Shown piece after piece: positions 55,917 through 64,000 of a stretch of DNA of 64,000 bases. The notes beneath the pieces were generated by a model. That model ran no database searches. It had not been told where the DNA came from and saw only the letters and a list, made by a program, of their open reading frames with translations. Both the position numbers and the translations under genes were made by a program. Within the stretch, counting starts at the first letter, position 1. The number at the start of each line of letters is the position of its first letter. The DNA is taken from the NCBI GenBank assembly GCA_020639235.1, contig JACKHC010000001.1:2108001-2172000 (forward strand). Reading direction: 5' to 3'. This DNA comes from Phycisphaeraceae bacterium. GTDB lineage: Bacteria > Planctomycetota > Phycisphaerae > Phycisphaerales > UBA1924.

Positions 55917-58900
55917 ATGCGCCGACTGTGCCACCTGGTTGCTCTTGCGGCTTCGATAGCGATTGCGGCGGGAGCGGATGGGGGGAATGTTGACCTGCCG
56001 CGGCATCCGGCGGTCAGCCCCGACGGGAACGAGATCACCTATTCGTGGCGGGGTGATATCTGGAAGGCGCCGATCGGCGGCGGCGAGTCGGTTCGGCTCA
56101 CGGCGCACCCGTCTGTCGACTCGCGGAGCGCGTGGTCGCCCGACGGCACGATGATCGCGTTCGAGTCGGAGCGTGACGGCGCGAGCAACCTGTTTGTGAT
56201 GCGGGCCGATGGCACCGATGTCCGGCAGGTGACCTTCACGGATCGCCCGTGCGTGCTGTCGGCGTTTTCGAGTGACGGCACATCGCTCCTGTTTGAGTCG
56301 TCGCGCGAGGGCGATGTGTATCGCGACACGCGGCTGTACCGGGTGCGCGTTGATGGCGGGCCTGTCGCGCGCCTGATGGATTGCTTCGGGAGCCATGCGG
56401 TCGACTCCCCTGACGGCTCGCTCGTCGCGTTCGAGCGCGGTGGATCGTCGTGGACCAGGCGGCACTATCGTGGGCCGGACGATCGGGATGTCTGGGCGTT
56501 CGATTTGCGGGCCGGGACATTCAGCCAAGTGACCGACTGGATCGGCAACGACGGGATGGCGCGGTGGCGCGACGGCCGGACGCTGGTGTTTGCATCGGAC
56601 CGCGAGGTGGAGACTGTCAACCTGTATGAGATGCGCATCGGCGAACCGAATCAGGTGCGCCGGCTCACATCGTTTGATGGGCGGGATGTTTGGGATTTCG
56701 ATGTCTCGCGGGACGGCCGGCGGGCGGTCATCCTGGTGTGGGACACCCTCTATTCGCTCGACCTCACGGCACGCGGCGCAGCGCCGGTGGCGATTGATTT
56801 GAATGCGAGCGCGGACTCGTCGGACGGGATTGCGCTCAAGAACGTGTCGGATCAGACGAGCGAGGCGCGGCTCAGCCCGGACGGGAAGGCGATGGCCGTG
56901 GTCGCGTACGGCGAGGTGTTCGTGCGCGGATTGGAAGACGACAGCCCGACCGTTCGTGTAACGAACTCGCACGCGCGCGAACATGACATCGCGTGGTCAC
57001 CCGACGGATCCATGTTGTACTTCGTGTCGGATGCCGACGGGACCGACTCGATCTACGCTGCGACCGTGGCGCAGACGCGGGGCGACCTGAAGGCAGCGCT
57101 GGAGCCGGAGAAGGTGCCAGTGGTTGAGGAAGCGGCGGAGAAAACTGACGATGCGGTTGCCGATGACGGTGCCGAAGAGGGCGGGGACGACGCCGACGGC
57201 GATGACGAAGCCGAGGGCAACGGGGCGGATACTGAGAAAGATGCGAAGAAGAAGGACGATGTGAAGCACGGCGAGCGTTGGGCGGACGCCATCCGGGTCG
57301 ACATTTCGCCGGTTGTGCAGAGTTCATTCAACGACTCTCGGCCGATGCCTTCGCCCGATGGGACGGCACTCGCGTTTCTGAGGACGCGGGGTGACTTGAT
57401 GCTGCGCGACCTGCGGACGGGCGAGGAGCGGCTCTACAGCGCGAGCTGGGATCAGTGGCGCGATGTCGCGTGGAGCCCGGACGGCAGATATCTGGCGTGG
57501 TCTGTGAATGATCGAGACTTCAACTCGGATGTGTGGATTGCGCCGGCCGGGGATGCGGGCGGGGCGGTGAACATCTCGCGGCATCCGGACAACGATTATT
57601 CGCCCCGTTGGTCTGCGGACGGGAAGGTCCTAGCGTTTCTGTCGGACCGCCAGAACAACGAAGCGGATGTCTGGATGGTGTTCCTCGACCGCGACATGGA
57701 CTCGATGAGCGCGAGGGAGATGCGCGAGTACTTCAAGAGCGCCGGCGAAGCGGCGAAGAAGCGCGAGCCGCTCAAGATCGACGACGGTAAGGATGAGGCG
57801 TCGGACACGGAGGAGCCCGCCGAAGAGGTTGATGTGGCCTCTCTCGATCTTGATGATGCGTACCTGCGGCTGCGTCGAGTGACGAGCCATCCGGGGAGTG
57901 AGTCGGGTCTGCTCATCGCGCCAAGCGGCGATCGCGTGATCTTCTCGCGCGCGAACCCGGACGGGGGGATGGTTTCCGTGAAGTGGGACGGCAGCGAAGA
58001 GAAGAAACTGGGCGACTCCGGTTCGCTTCAGCATGTGTCGCTCACGGGCGACAAAGTTGTCTTCGTGAGGAATGGCCGCGCATCGACGACGGGGCCCGAG
58101 GGGGGCGAGACGAAGTCCTACGGCGTATCGCACACATTGCGGATCGACCTCGCGGCGCAGTCGAAGCAGAAGTTCGGCGAGGCGGCACGCATCCTGGGGA
58201 CGAGTTTCTACCACCCGACGATGAAGGGACTCGACTGGGATGGCTTGACCAAACGCTACGGCGAGCTGGCGGCGCGGGCGCACACATCGGATGAGTTCGA
58301 CGCGATCGCCGCGTATTTCATCGGCGAGTTGAACGGTTCGCACCTCGGCGTGTATTCGCCCGGGGATAGCGCACCGGCGGCGCAGGCGAATGGTCGGCTC
58401 GGGATCGATGTCGAACCGGCGGCGGGCGGATGGCGCGTCACGCGCGTCCTCCCGATGGGGCCGGGCGACAACGGGAGTATGTCGCTCATTGCCGGGGATG
58501 TGATCAAGGCGATCAACTTCGAGCCCGTTTCCCCCGACAAGTCGATCGAGTCGTACCTCAAGGGCCTCATCGGTGACGAGGTTGTTGTGGCGGTCGATCG
58601 CGCCGATGAGAATGGCGTGGTGGGCGAGGTTGTGTTGCTGCTCCGCCCAACCTCATACGGCGCAGAGAACAACTTGCGCTACGACGACTGGCAACGGCGG
58701 AATGCAGCGCAGGTCGCTGAATGGTCGGATGGCCGGATCGGGTACCTGCATATCCGCTCGATGGGGGCGGAGTCCCTCGTTGAGTATGAGCGTGATCTGT
58801 ACGCCGCGGCGCATGGCAAGGAGGGGCTGCTGATCGATGTGCGAAACAACGGTGGCGGGTGGACGGCGGACTTGGTGATGGCGTCGTTAACCTATCAGCA

Positions 58901-59306
58901 GCACGCCTATACGATCCCTCGGGGTGCCGAAGCGGACGAACCGGCGGGCTATCCGCGCGATCGGCTCTTCATCCAGTCGTACACCGGGCCGGCGAACATG
59001 CTCTGCAACGAGAAAAGTTTCTCGAACGCAGAGATCGTGTCGCATGCCTTCAAGACGGTTGGACGCGGGCATCTCGTGGGTCAGCAGACCTATGGCGGGG
59101 TGATCTCGACGGGCGGCACGACGCTCATCGACGGGACCTGGGTTCGGATTCCGTTCCGCGGGTGGTACCTGCCGGACGGCACGGACATGGAGAATCACGG
59201 CGCGATGCCGGATGTCGTGGTGCCGCAGACTCCTGAGGATGAGTCGGCGGGTTACGATCGTCAGTTGCGGGCGGCTGTGGATGACCTGTTGCAACGGCTC
59301 CCGTGA
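55917..59306 (+). CDS. Tricorn-like S41 peptidase (copy 1)
   Basis: 1129 residues from ATG 55917, with AAGGGAG 9 bases upstream; a GTG at 55911 is too close. Signal peptide (LVALAASIAIAAGA). Two beta-propellers made of TolB/WD40-like blades (SAWSPDGTMIAFESERDGAS, YSPRWSADGKVLAFLSDRQN), separated by an acidic low-complexity segment (about 400-450). Then a tricorn C1 helical domain (FGEAARILGTSFYHPTMKGL), a PDZ domain and an S41 catalytic domain (GLLIDVRNNGGG, nucleophile Ser in NEKSFSNAEIVSHAF). It should degrade peptides outside the cytoplasm. It is followed by a paralogue. Confidence 0.85.
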   Translation: MRRLCHLVALAASIAIAAGADGGNVDLPRHPAVSPDGNEITYSWRGDIWKAPIGGGESVRLTAHPSVDSRSAWSPDGTMIAFESERDGASNLFVMRADGTDVRQVTFTDRPCVLSAFSSDGTSLLFESSREGDVYRDTRLYRVRVDGGPVARLMDCFGSHAVDSPDGSLVAFERGGSSWTRRHYRGPDDRDVWAFDLRAGTFSQVTDWIGNDGMARWRDGRTLVFASDREVETVNLYEMRIGEPNQVRRLTSFDGRDVWDFDVSRDGRRAVILVWDTLYSLDLTARGAAPVAIDLNASADSSDGIALKNVSDQTSEARLSPDGKAMAVVAYGEVFVRGLEDDSPTVRVTNSHAREHDIAWSPDGSMLYFVSDADGTDSIYAATVAQTRGDLKAALEPEKVPVVEEAAEKTDDAVADDGAEEGGDDADGDDEAEGNGADTEKDAKKKDDVKHGERWADAIRVDISPVVQSSFNDSRPMPSPDGTALAFLRTRGDLMLRDLRTGEERLYSASWDQWRDVAWSPDGRYLAWSVNDRDFNSDVWIAPAGDAGGAVNISRHPDNDYSPRWSADGKVLAFLSDRQNNEADVWMVFLDRDMDSMSAREMREYFKSAGEAAKKREPLKIDDGKDEASDTEEPAEEVDVASLDLDDAYLRLRRVTSHPGSESGLLIAPSGDRVIFSRANPDGGMVSVKWDGSEEKKLGDSGSLQHVSLTGDKVVFVRNGRASTTGPEGGETKSYGVSHTLRIDLAAQSKQKFGEAARILGTSFYHPTMKGLDWDGLTKRYGELAARAHTSDEFDAIAAYFIGELNGSHLGVYSPGDSAPAAQANGRLGIDVEPAAGGWRVTRVLPMGPGDNGSMSLIAGDVIKAINFEPVSPDKSIESYLKGLIGDEVVVAVDRADENGVVGEVVLLLRPTSYGAENNLRYDDWQRRNAAQVAEWSDGRIGYLHIRSMGAESLVEYERDLYAAAHGKEGLLIDVRNNGGGWTADLVMASLTYQQHAYTIPRGAEADEPAGYPRDRLFIQSYTGPANMLCNEKSFSNAEIVSHAFKTVGRGHLVGQQTYGGVISTGGTTLIDGTWVRIPFRGWYLPDGTDMENHGAMPDVVVPQTPEDESAGYDRQLRAAVDDLLQRLP

Positions 59307-59339
59307 CCATTGAAATGAAATCGAAGGGGCAAGTCCCCG

Positions 59340-59345
59340 TACAAT
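59340..59345 (+). promoter_or_regulatory. -10-like box upstream of second tricorn-like gene
   Basis: TACAAT in the context cGTACAAT, 30 bases before ATG 59376, with GGAGAAG between. Confidence 0.4.
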
Positions 59346-59375
59346 CGACAAACCACCATTCTCATGGAGAAGACG

Positions 59376-62300
59376 ATGACAACCAGTATGAGACCCCTTG
59401 TGCGGCGGCTCGGCGCGCTTTCGGCGGCGATGCTCGGCGCGGCATTTTCGGCTACGGCCCTGGGTGAGGCGTCGATCACGCCCGATGCGACGATGATTCA
59501 GTACCCGGATGTGTCGGCGACGAGCATCGTATTCGTGTACGCGAACGATCTGTGGATCGTGCCGCGCGCGGGCGGAACGGCAACGAAGATCGCCAGCCCG
59601 GCGGGCAAAGAGATGTTCCCGCGTTTCAGCCCGGACGGGAAGAGCATCGCCTTCATCGGCAACTACGAAGGTGGGAAGGACATTTACACGCTCGCTCTCG
59701 ACGGAGCGGGGATTGCGCAGCGGCTGACCTATCACCCGGCGATGGAGTTCGTATCTGACTGGACGAAGGACAACCAGATCGTCTTCTTCGCGAACGGCCT
59801 GGCGGGATTGGCGCGGCAGCAGCAGCTCTTCAAGGTGGATGCGAACGGCGGTTTGCCCGAGCAGTTGCCGGTGCCCTACGGCGCGAACGGTACGATCAGC
59901 GCGGACGGTGAATGGCTCGCGTATTCGCCGCACCAGCGCGACTTCCGGACATGGAAGCGGTACCAGGGCGGGATGGCGACGGATATCTGGCTGTTCAATC
60001 TTCGTGACAACTCGTCGCGGAGGATCACTGACTGGAAGGGCACCGACACGATTCCGATGTGGCAGGGCAATACGGTGTACTACCTGTCCGATGCCGGTCC
60101 GAATCACAAGCTCAACATCTGGTCGTTTGATACGCAGACGGATCGACGGACGCAGGTGACGAACTTCGAGGACTTCGACTGCAAGTGGCCGTCGATCGGT
60201 CCGGGCGCGAACGGGAATGGAGAGATCGTCTTCCAGAACGGTCCCGATGTGTACCTCCTTGACCTGGCGACGAGCACGAGCCGCAAAGTCGAGATCGAGA
60301 TTCCGGGTGATCGCCCGTCGCTGCGGCCAAACCAGATTGACTACTCGCAGTATGTGAGCGCCGGGTCGATCTCGCCGACGGGCAAGCGGCTGGCGGTGGA
60401 GGCGCGCGGCGACATCTGGTCGCTCCCCGCGGAGGATGGCATCACGCGGAATTTGACACGCACGGCCGGTGTGGCGGAGCGTGATCCGTCGTGGTCGCCC
60501 GATGGCAAGTGGATCGCATACCTCTCGGACGAGACCGGCGAGTACGAGGTGTACATCAAGCAGTCCGACGGGAAGGGCGAGACGCGCCAGCTCACGAGCG
60601 ATGGGACCGGGTATCGCCACATCGTCAACTGGTCGCCGGACTCCAAATCGATCTGCTTCACCGAGAAGACCGGCGAGATCAAGTTGCTCGATGTGGAGAA
60701 CGCGACGACGAAGCACGTCGCGACAGATCCTTGGGCGGCGAACCCGCTCGGGCAGGAAGTCTCGTGGTCGCACGACTCGAAGTGGCTGGCGTTCTCGATC
60801 GCAGACGAAGCGAACGGGATGGGTGTGGTGCATCTGTACAGCATCGAAACCGGCGAGCTGACCCCGGTGACGAGCCCGATGTTCGCGACGACCTCGCCCG
60901 CGTTCGATCGCAAAGGTGAGTTCCTCTACATGACGTCGAGCCGGACCTTCTCCCCCACTTACTCGGATATCGATACGACCTTCGTGTATCGCGACTCGGG
61001 TGTGCTGCTCGCTGTGCCGCTGAACTCGGAGGTTGAGAATCCGTGGAAGCTGAAGAATGAAGAAGAAGAGTGGGACGACGAGGTGGACGCGGACTCCGGC
61101 GCAGAGGCCGGCTCTGAGGACGCGGCGGATGATGGCGCGGGAGCCGATGAGAACGCCGATGCGCCGGCCAGCCCGATTCACGGGGTGTGGGAGGGCGTTG
61201 TCCGTGGGTTGAAGGCCATGGGCCTGCCCGATGACGAGATGTCGATCAAGATCACGATCATCGCGCGGGAGGACGGCACTTTCTACTCTGAGACGGAGTT
61301 CATGGGCGAGACCGACGACTCCGATGTGGTGACCTTCGATGAGGCGACCGGCGAGCTGACACTGAGCAGTTCGGAGAACGGGATGACCTCGATCGTTAAG
61401 GGCACGCTCGACGGCGACAAGATCACGGGAACATGGCAGATCGTCGAGATGGGTATGGGAGGCACCTGGGAGGCGACGCGGTCTGACGAGAAGGTCGATG
61501 ATTCCAAGGCCGAGGACAAGTCCGACGAGCCGGTGAAGATCGATCTGGACGGTTTCGAGCGTCGCGCGATGCTGTTGCCGGTCGAAGCGGGCAACTTCGG
61601 CATGCTGCGCGTGAACGACAAGAATCAACTGCTCTACATGCGTGGCGGCGAAGGCATGCCGTCGGTGAAATTGTACGACATCACCGACAAGGACGGCGGC
61701 GAGAAGAATGTCGTTTCGGGCGTGGGTCAGTACGAGGTCTCGGCCGACGGCAAGAAGCTCGGCGTGGCGGGCCCGACCGGGTTCGCGATCGTGAGTGCCG
61801 CGCCCGGGCAGTCGATCGCTAAGCCGATCGATACCAGCATGATGAAGGGCACGATCGAGCCGCGTGAGGAATGGATGCAGATCTTCACCGACGCATGGCG
61901 GATTCAGCGTGACTTCTTCTACGACCGCAATATGCACGGCGTGGACTGGGAGGGGGTGCGGTACCGGTACTCGAAGATGCTCGAAGATTGCGTGACGCGC
62001 GAGGATGTGTCGTTCGTAATCGGCGAAATGATCTCGGAATTGAATGTTGGTCATGCGTATTACTGGGGCGGCGACACGGAGGACGAGCCGTCGGGCAACG
62101 GTGTCGGCATGCTCGGATGCGACTACGAGCTAGGTTCGACTCCGGAGGGTTCGGCGTATCGCATTTCGAAGATCTACGAAGGCGGCGCGTGGGATGCCGA
62201 TGCGCGCGGGCCATTGTCGCAACCGGGTGTTGATGTCAAGGAGGGCGACTTCCTGCTGGCGGTAAACGGCGTGCCCGTCGACACGAGCAAGAGCCCGTGG

Positions 62301-63101
62301 GCGGCGTTCATGGGAACGGCCGGCAAGACGACGATGCTGACGGTTTCCGACAAGCCGGTGATGGACGACGATGCGCGTGAGGTGCTCGTCAAGCCGATCG
62401 GCGATGAGGGCAACCTGCGGTACCGCGCCTGGATCGAGCGGAACCGCGCGTATGTCGACTACAAGACCAATGGCCGCGTCGGGTACATTTATGTGCCGAA
62501 CACAGGCGTGGACGGGCAGAACGACCTGTTCCGCCAGTTCTATGGGCAGGCGGCCAAGGACGGGCTCATCATCGACGAACGCTGGAACGGCGGCGGTCAG
62601 ATTCCGACCCGCTTCATCGAGTTGATGAATCGTCCGCTTGTGAACTTCTGGGCGCGCCGCGACGGGAAGGATTGGCCGTGGCCGCCCGACTCCTCGCAAT
62701 CGAAGAAGGTGATGCTCATCAACGGATTGGCGGGATCGGGCGGTGACATGTTCCCGGCGCTGTTCCGTCAGAACGGGCTGGGCAAGTTGATCGGCATGCG
62801 GACGTGGGGCGGGCTGGTCGGCATCTCGGGCAATCCGGGCCTGATCGACGGCGGGTACACGGCGGTTCCGACCTTCGGGTACTACGAGCTCGACGGGACC
62901 TGGGGCATCGAGGGCCACGGCGTTGATCCGGATATCGAGGTGATCGATGATCCGGCGCTCATGGTCGATGGTGGCGACCCGCAGTTGGATGCGGCCATCC
63001 GCCAGGTGATGGGCGAGGTCGAGCGCGGCGCCTTCGAGCCGCCCAAGCGTCCCGCGGGGCCGGATCGATCGGGCATGGGCGTGCCGGAGTCCGACTGGTA
63101 A
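59376..63101 (+). CDS. Tricorn-like S41 peptidase with inserted beta domain (copy 2)
   Basis: 1241 residues from ATG 59376, with GGAG 6 bases upstream; an ATG at 59364 precedes that GGAG and is less likely. Signal peptide (LGALSAAMLGAAFSATALG). Beta-propeller blades (MFPRFSPDGKSIAFIGNYEG, DPSWSPDGKWIAYLSDETGE), then an acidic spacer and an inserted domain of about 110 residues (about 605-715: HGVWEGVVRGL, EDGTFYSETEF, DKITGTWQIVEMGMGGTWEA). Then tricorn C1 (WRIQRDFFYDRNMHGVDWEG), PDZ, and S41 core with nucleophile Ser in LAGSGGDMFPALF and Glu in GIEGHGVDPDIEV. It is more canonical in its catalytic site than copy 1. Confidence 0.87.
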   Translation: MTTSMRPLVRRLGALSAAMLGAAFSATALGEASITPDATMIQYPDVSATSIVFVYANDLWIVPRAGGTATKIASPAGKEMFPRFSPDGKSIAFIGNYEGGKDIYTLALDGAGIAQRLTYHPAMEFVSDWTKDNQIVFFANGLAGLARQQQLFKVDANGGLPEQLPVPYGANGTISADGEWLAYSPHQRDFRTWKRYQGGMATDIWLFNLRDNSSRRITDWKGTDTIPMWQGNTVYYLSDAGPNHKLNIWSFDTQTDRRTQVTNFEDFDCKWPSIGPGANGNGEIVFQNGPDVYLLDLATSTSRKVEIEIPGDRPSLRPNQIDYSQYVSAGSISPTGKRLAVEARGDIWSLPAEDGITRNLTRTAGVAERDPSWSPDGKWIAYLSDETGEYEVYIKQSDGKGETRQLTSDGTGYRHIVNWSPDSKSICFTEKTGEIKLLDVENATTKHVATDPWAANPLGQEVSWSHDSKWLAFSIADEANGMGVVHLYSIETGELTPVTSPMFATTSPAFDRKGEFLYMTSSRTFSPTYSDIDTTFVYRDSGVLLAVPLNSEVENPWKLKNEEEEWDDEVDADSGAEAGSEDAADDGAGADENADAPASPIHGVWEGVVRGLKAMGLPDDEMSIKITIIAREDGTFYSETEFMGETDDSDVVTFDEATGELTLSSSENGMTSIVKGTLDGDKITGTWQIVEMGMGGTWEATRSDEKVDDSKAEDKSDEPVKIDLDGFERRAMLLPVEAGNFGMLRVNDKNQLLYMRGGEGMPSVKLYDITDKDGGEKNVVSGVGQYEVSADGKKLGVAGPTGFAIVSAAPGQSIAKPIDTSMMKGTIEPREEWMQIFTDAWRIQRDFFYDRNMHGVDWEGVRYRYSKMLEDCVTREDVSFVIGEMISELNVGHAYYWGGDTEDEPSGNGVGMLGCDYELGSTPEGSAYRISKIYEGGAWDADARGPLSQPGVDVKEGDFLLAVNGVPVDTSKSPWAAFMGTAGKTTMLTVSDKPVMDDDAREVLVKPIGDEGNLRYRAWIERNRAYVDYKTNGRVGYIYVPNTGVDGQNDLFRQFYGQAAKDGLIIDERWNGGGQIPTRFIELMNRPLVNFWARRDGKDWPWPPDSSQSKKVMLINGLAGSGGDMFPALFRQNGLGKLIGMRTWGGLVGISGNPGLIDGGYTAVPTFGYYELDGTWGIEGHGVDPDIEVIDDPALMVDGGDPQLDAAIRQVMGEVERGAFEPPKRPAGPDRSGMGVPESDW

Positions 63102-63132
63102 GCCGAGACCGCTCGGGTACTGAGATTGCAAC

Positions 63133-63160
63133 AACGGGCGTCCTTCGGGACGCCCGTTTT
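63133..63160 (+). terminator. Rho-independent terminator after second tricorn-like gene
   Basis: 11-bp stem AACGGGCGTCC / GGACGCCCGTT with a UUCG tetraloop, followed by TT then CATT. It lies 31 bases past the stop and just before the convergent sulfotransferase gene. Because the stem is AA/TT-flanked it may act in both directions. Confidence 0.8.
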
Positions 63161-63190
63161 CATTGCGCTTGATCTATGACGATGGGCGAC

Positions 63191-64000
63191 TCAGGCGTAG
63201 TCGAATGCCAGGCGGAAGGGATCGAGCATCGGGAAGACATGCCCGACACGGTGCTGGTAGTTCTTCCAACGGGCGATAGCGCTCGTGTAGACATCCTGCT
63301 TGACGGACTCGGTGTTGATGCGCGAACGGCGATCGGCCGTTCGGCGGGTGTACTCGAGCACGGCTTCCGTCCAAGGCTCGCCCAGGAACTCAAGAATGGA
63401 GCGGAGGTGGGGTTCGGTGTGAGTGACGATGTCCTCGTACCTGAACTCGTGGATGGCCAAGCCGAGGCGCTCGCGGTCGATGACGTATAGCCCCATCATC
63501 GCGTCGTAAACCTTCGCGACGGCGTCGATGGTGGGGTAGTGGCGCATGCCGCGGTTAGGCGTGACGTCCTGCATGATGACGCTCAGGCAGACATCGCGCG
63601 GGTCGCGGAGGGCCACGAGGACTCTGGCTTCGGGGAAAATCCGCCTGATCAGGGCCAGTAGCGGGGTGTTGTACGGTTGCTTGTCAAGGATCTTCGCTTC
63701 GGCGGCAACGGGTCCGAGGTGAAACTCGCACAGCTCGTAGTACCAGGCACGGGCCCATTCGATGTCCGAGTCGGTGAGTCTGTCGAGCGATGCGCGCAGA
63801 TCGCGGACGGAGACGCCTACCTTTCGGGCCAGCGTGCCCTCGAGCTGGGCAAGCATGGGCTTCTCGTCGCTCGTGGTCCACCCGTTGAGCGAGCCGATCA
63901 TTTGCTCCACGAGTGTCGTGCCGGATCGCGGGAATCCCACGAGGAATGCGGGTGCCGGGCGACCGTTCGACTTTGAGGCCTGTGTGCCCCAACGGGCGGC
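63191..64000 (-). CDS. Sulfotransferase family protein (5' end beyond window)
   Basis: The frame is open to the right edge, so only the C-terminal 269 residues are seen. The PAPS 5'-phosphosulfate loop is intact (FLVGFPRSGTTLVEQM), and the 3'-phosphate motif region RVLVALRDPRDVCLSVIM is present, ending with the typical FLGEPWTEAVLEYTRR and HVFPMLDPFRLAFDYA. The residues just before the loop (AARWG...) suggest a longer N-terminus, as in TPR-sulfotransferases common in planctomycetes. The internal GTG at 63940 lies within the motif and is not the start. Confidence 0.85.
   Translation of the reverse strand, partial: AARWGTQASKSNGRPAPAFLVGFPRSGTTLVEQMIGSLNGWTTSDEKPMLAQLEGTLARKVGVSVRDLRASLDRLTDSDIEWARAWYYELCEFHLGPVAAEAKILDKQPYNTPLLALIRRIFPEARVLVALRDPRDVCLSVIMQDVTPNRGMRHYPTIDAVAKVYDAMMGLYVIDRERLGLAIHEFRYEDIVTHTEPHLRSILEFLGEPWTEAVLEYTRRTADRRSRINTESVKQDVYTSAIARWKNYQHRVGHVFPMLDPFRLAFDYA

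Noticed and set aside
58887..62054. Very long open frame (about 1055 codons) on the minus strand
   Set aside because: It is antisense to the two tricorn-like genes, rich in Arg, His and Pro, with no domain. It is a typical high-GC shadow frame.
1..64000. tRNA, rRNA, insertion sequences, integrases and attachment sites
   Set aside because: I looked for typical motifs on both strands and saw none. A covariance search could still find a small RNA that I missed.

Overview
The window is high-GC, gene-dense bacterial DNA. The gene content suggests a planctomycete, probably of the class Phycisphaerae (inference): tricorn-like S41 proteases, many N-terminally methylated pseudopilins, a TPR-type sulfotransferase, HEAT-repeat lipoprotein-style proteins and a helix-turn-helix/receiver fusion. 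I see no rRNA or tRNA gene, no CRISPR array, no transposase and no phage gene.

Layout. 1-12.6 kb (minus strand) is a long type IV pilus/type II secretion-like operon. In transcription order it holds a HEAT-repeat protein, two GspG-like pilins, three further small inner-membrane or pseudopilin-like proteins, PilM, PilN, PilO, PilP, a PilQ-type secretin with an unusual acidic tail, a TPR lipoprotein and a PAS sensor that runs off the left edge. 13-20.5 kb is mixed housekeeping: HTH-receiver regulator, M42 aminopeptidase, YgfZ, an oligopeptide ABC ATPase, a GNAT acetyltransferase, AsnB with a LigD-phosphoesterase-like partner, and a TPR lipoprotein. 20.5-24 kb is a methyl-cycle operon: a SahR-type regulator (ArsR HTH plus methyltransferase fold), ahcY and metF, with a perfect palindrome across the regulator's start codon. 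24.1-26.5 kb holds two tandem paralogues of PilZ + degenerate receiver + degenerate Hpt architecture, the most unusual signalling pair in the window. 26.4-29.4 kb has mnmG and a secreted endonuclease/exonuclease/phosphatase.

29.8-38.3 kb is a complete tryptophan-to-2-aminomuconate (kynurenine/3-hydroxyanthranilate) catabolic cluster in two convergent halves: TDO, 3-HAO, ACMSD, kynureninase, KMO and kynurenine formamidase on plus; RidA-type deaminase, aminomuconate-semialdehyde dehydrogenase and an atypical SDR on minus. Together they turn tryptophan into alanine, formate, CO2, ammonia and a C5/C6 dicarboxylate. The ACMSD branch and the absence of nadC point to catabolism rather than NAD synthesis.

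38-47.9 kb: sensor kinase, cold-shock protein, rpsO-pnp pair, class I aminotransferase, an ECF sigma cassette, prfB with a +1 programmed frameshift, and a Ca/Na exchanger. 48-53.3 kb is a pyruvate dehydrogenase operon (E1 alpha, an L7/L12 C-domain-like protein, E1 beta, a membrane protein, an alpha/beta hydrolase, E2). 53.5-63.1 kb has a glycine-linker secreted protein with duplicated domains and two tandem tricorn-like proteases. The right edge cuts a sulfotransferase gene.

A recurring signal: many genes that begin a transcription unit have a box of the form (G/C)GTANNNT upstream. In six genes the box ends only 7-9 bases before ATG and there is no Shine-Dalgarno sequence, as expected for leaderless mRNAs. 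Where the box lies about 28-45 bases upstream, a Shine-Dalgarno sequence is usually present.
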